Shown here: piece after piece, positions 63,550 to 64,000 of the stretch
Numbering within the stretch: position 1 is the stretch's first letter
How the letters are laid out: each line of letters opens with the position of its first letter
Source: Solenopsis invicta
Taxonomy: Eukaryota; Arthropoda; Insecta; Hymenoptera; Formicidae
Assembly (NCBI RefSeq): GCF_016802725.1
Contig: NC_052666.1
Coordinates: forward strand, 30,160,997-30,224,996
DNA length: 64,000 nucleotides
Reading direction: 5' to 3'
Notes under the pieces: model-generated
Seen by the model: only the letters and a program-made list of their open reading frames with translations
What the model was told of the DNA's origin: nothing
The model's database searches: none
Program-made: the position numbers and the translations under genes

Positions 63550-64000
63550 ACGTGGCGGGTCGAGTCGATTTTGAAGTCGGCTTTGTATTACGTAATACGC
63601 GTAGACCACTCGAAGGTCTTCGACTACCTTGCCTGATGCTCATCTTCGATTACCCATTGTCTTGCCGAGGAGGGAGTGTCTTACGCGCGACGGTGCGAGT
63701 TACTGACTTCCTTTCGTTTTATTTTTCTCTCTTAAGTAAAGTTGAATTAACTCTTTTCGAAAACTCCCCCTTTTCCGCGATAATTAATTCGCACAAACGA
63801 TTCTTATTGAAGATTCAAAAGTTGGATCCGCACTGCTCGTTACAAGAAATTAAGAACTAGTTTACGCCGTAGCTCGTATGCACGCGATTTACATGATTCG
63901 ACTATACAGTAACTCATCTCGTTAGCATCTGCTTAGGAAAAGCTGCCGACGGCGTAATTCCATGCGAAGACACCGTATGGTCTCTCATCACCCAGCCCGC
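63550..64000. other. Window end, no gene seen
   Basis: Short overlapping open frames on both strands have no recognisable domain or splice structure. Confidence 0.5.

Overview
This window looks like nuclear DNA of an insect, most likely a hymenopteran and possibly an ant. It is very AT-rich, the genes are split by GT-AG introns, and it holds many small fold-back (MITE-like) elements. The gene families (adenylyl cyclase, SLC46 transporter, JHBP/takeout protein) are typical of insects. The species is an inference; no sequence search was possible. All four coding genes I can support lie on the + strand.

Layout. (1) Positions 1-12910 carry the 3' half of a membrane adenylyl cyclase of the type 2 class (Ac76E/ADCY2-like). 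Eleven coding exons run from the end of the first catalytic domain, through the second six-helix membrane block, to the complete second catalytic domain and stop; the 5' half lies upstream of the window. (2) Positions 12911-29437 are a gene desert of nested and tandem repeats, with one CpG-rich block at about 26.8-27.5 kb. (3) Positions 29438-36548 are a complete eight-exon SLC46-family MFS transporter whose introns contain nested fold-back elements. (4) Positions 36549-41400 are AT-rich intergenic DNA. (5) Positions 41410-42746 hold a compact gene for a 59-residue secreted proline-rich peptide. It has a clean signal peptide, no cysteine or acidic residues, and an upstream TATA box with two kappaB-like sites; I do not recognise it as a named family. 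(6) Positions 42847-50000 are repeats, including a TTAA-flanked piggyBac-type MITE. (7) Positions 50496-63337 are a six-exon JHBP/takeout-superfamily gene whose N-terminal extension is built from two 66-nt microexons that look like duplicates; the predicted mature protein has no cysteine.

The genes do not form an obvious functional unit: signalling, transport, candidate immunity and candidate lipophilic-ligand binding. The best candidates for something undescribed are the proline-rich secreted peptide with its promoter, and the repeated-microexon JHBP protein. All exon boundaries were deduced by hand from GT/AG sites, matching intron phases and family resemblance; RNA evidence would be needed to confirm them.
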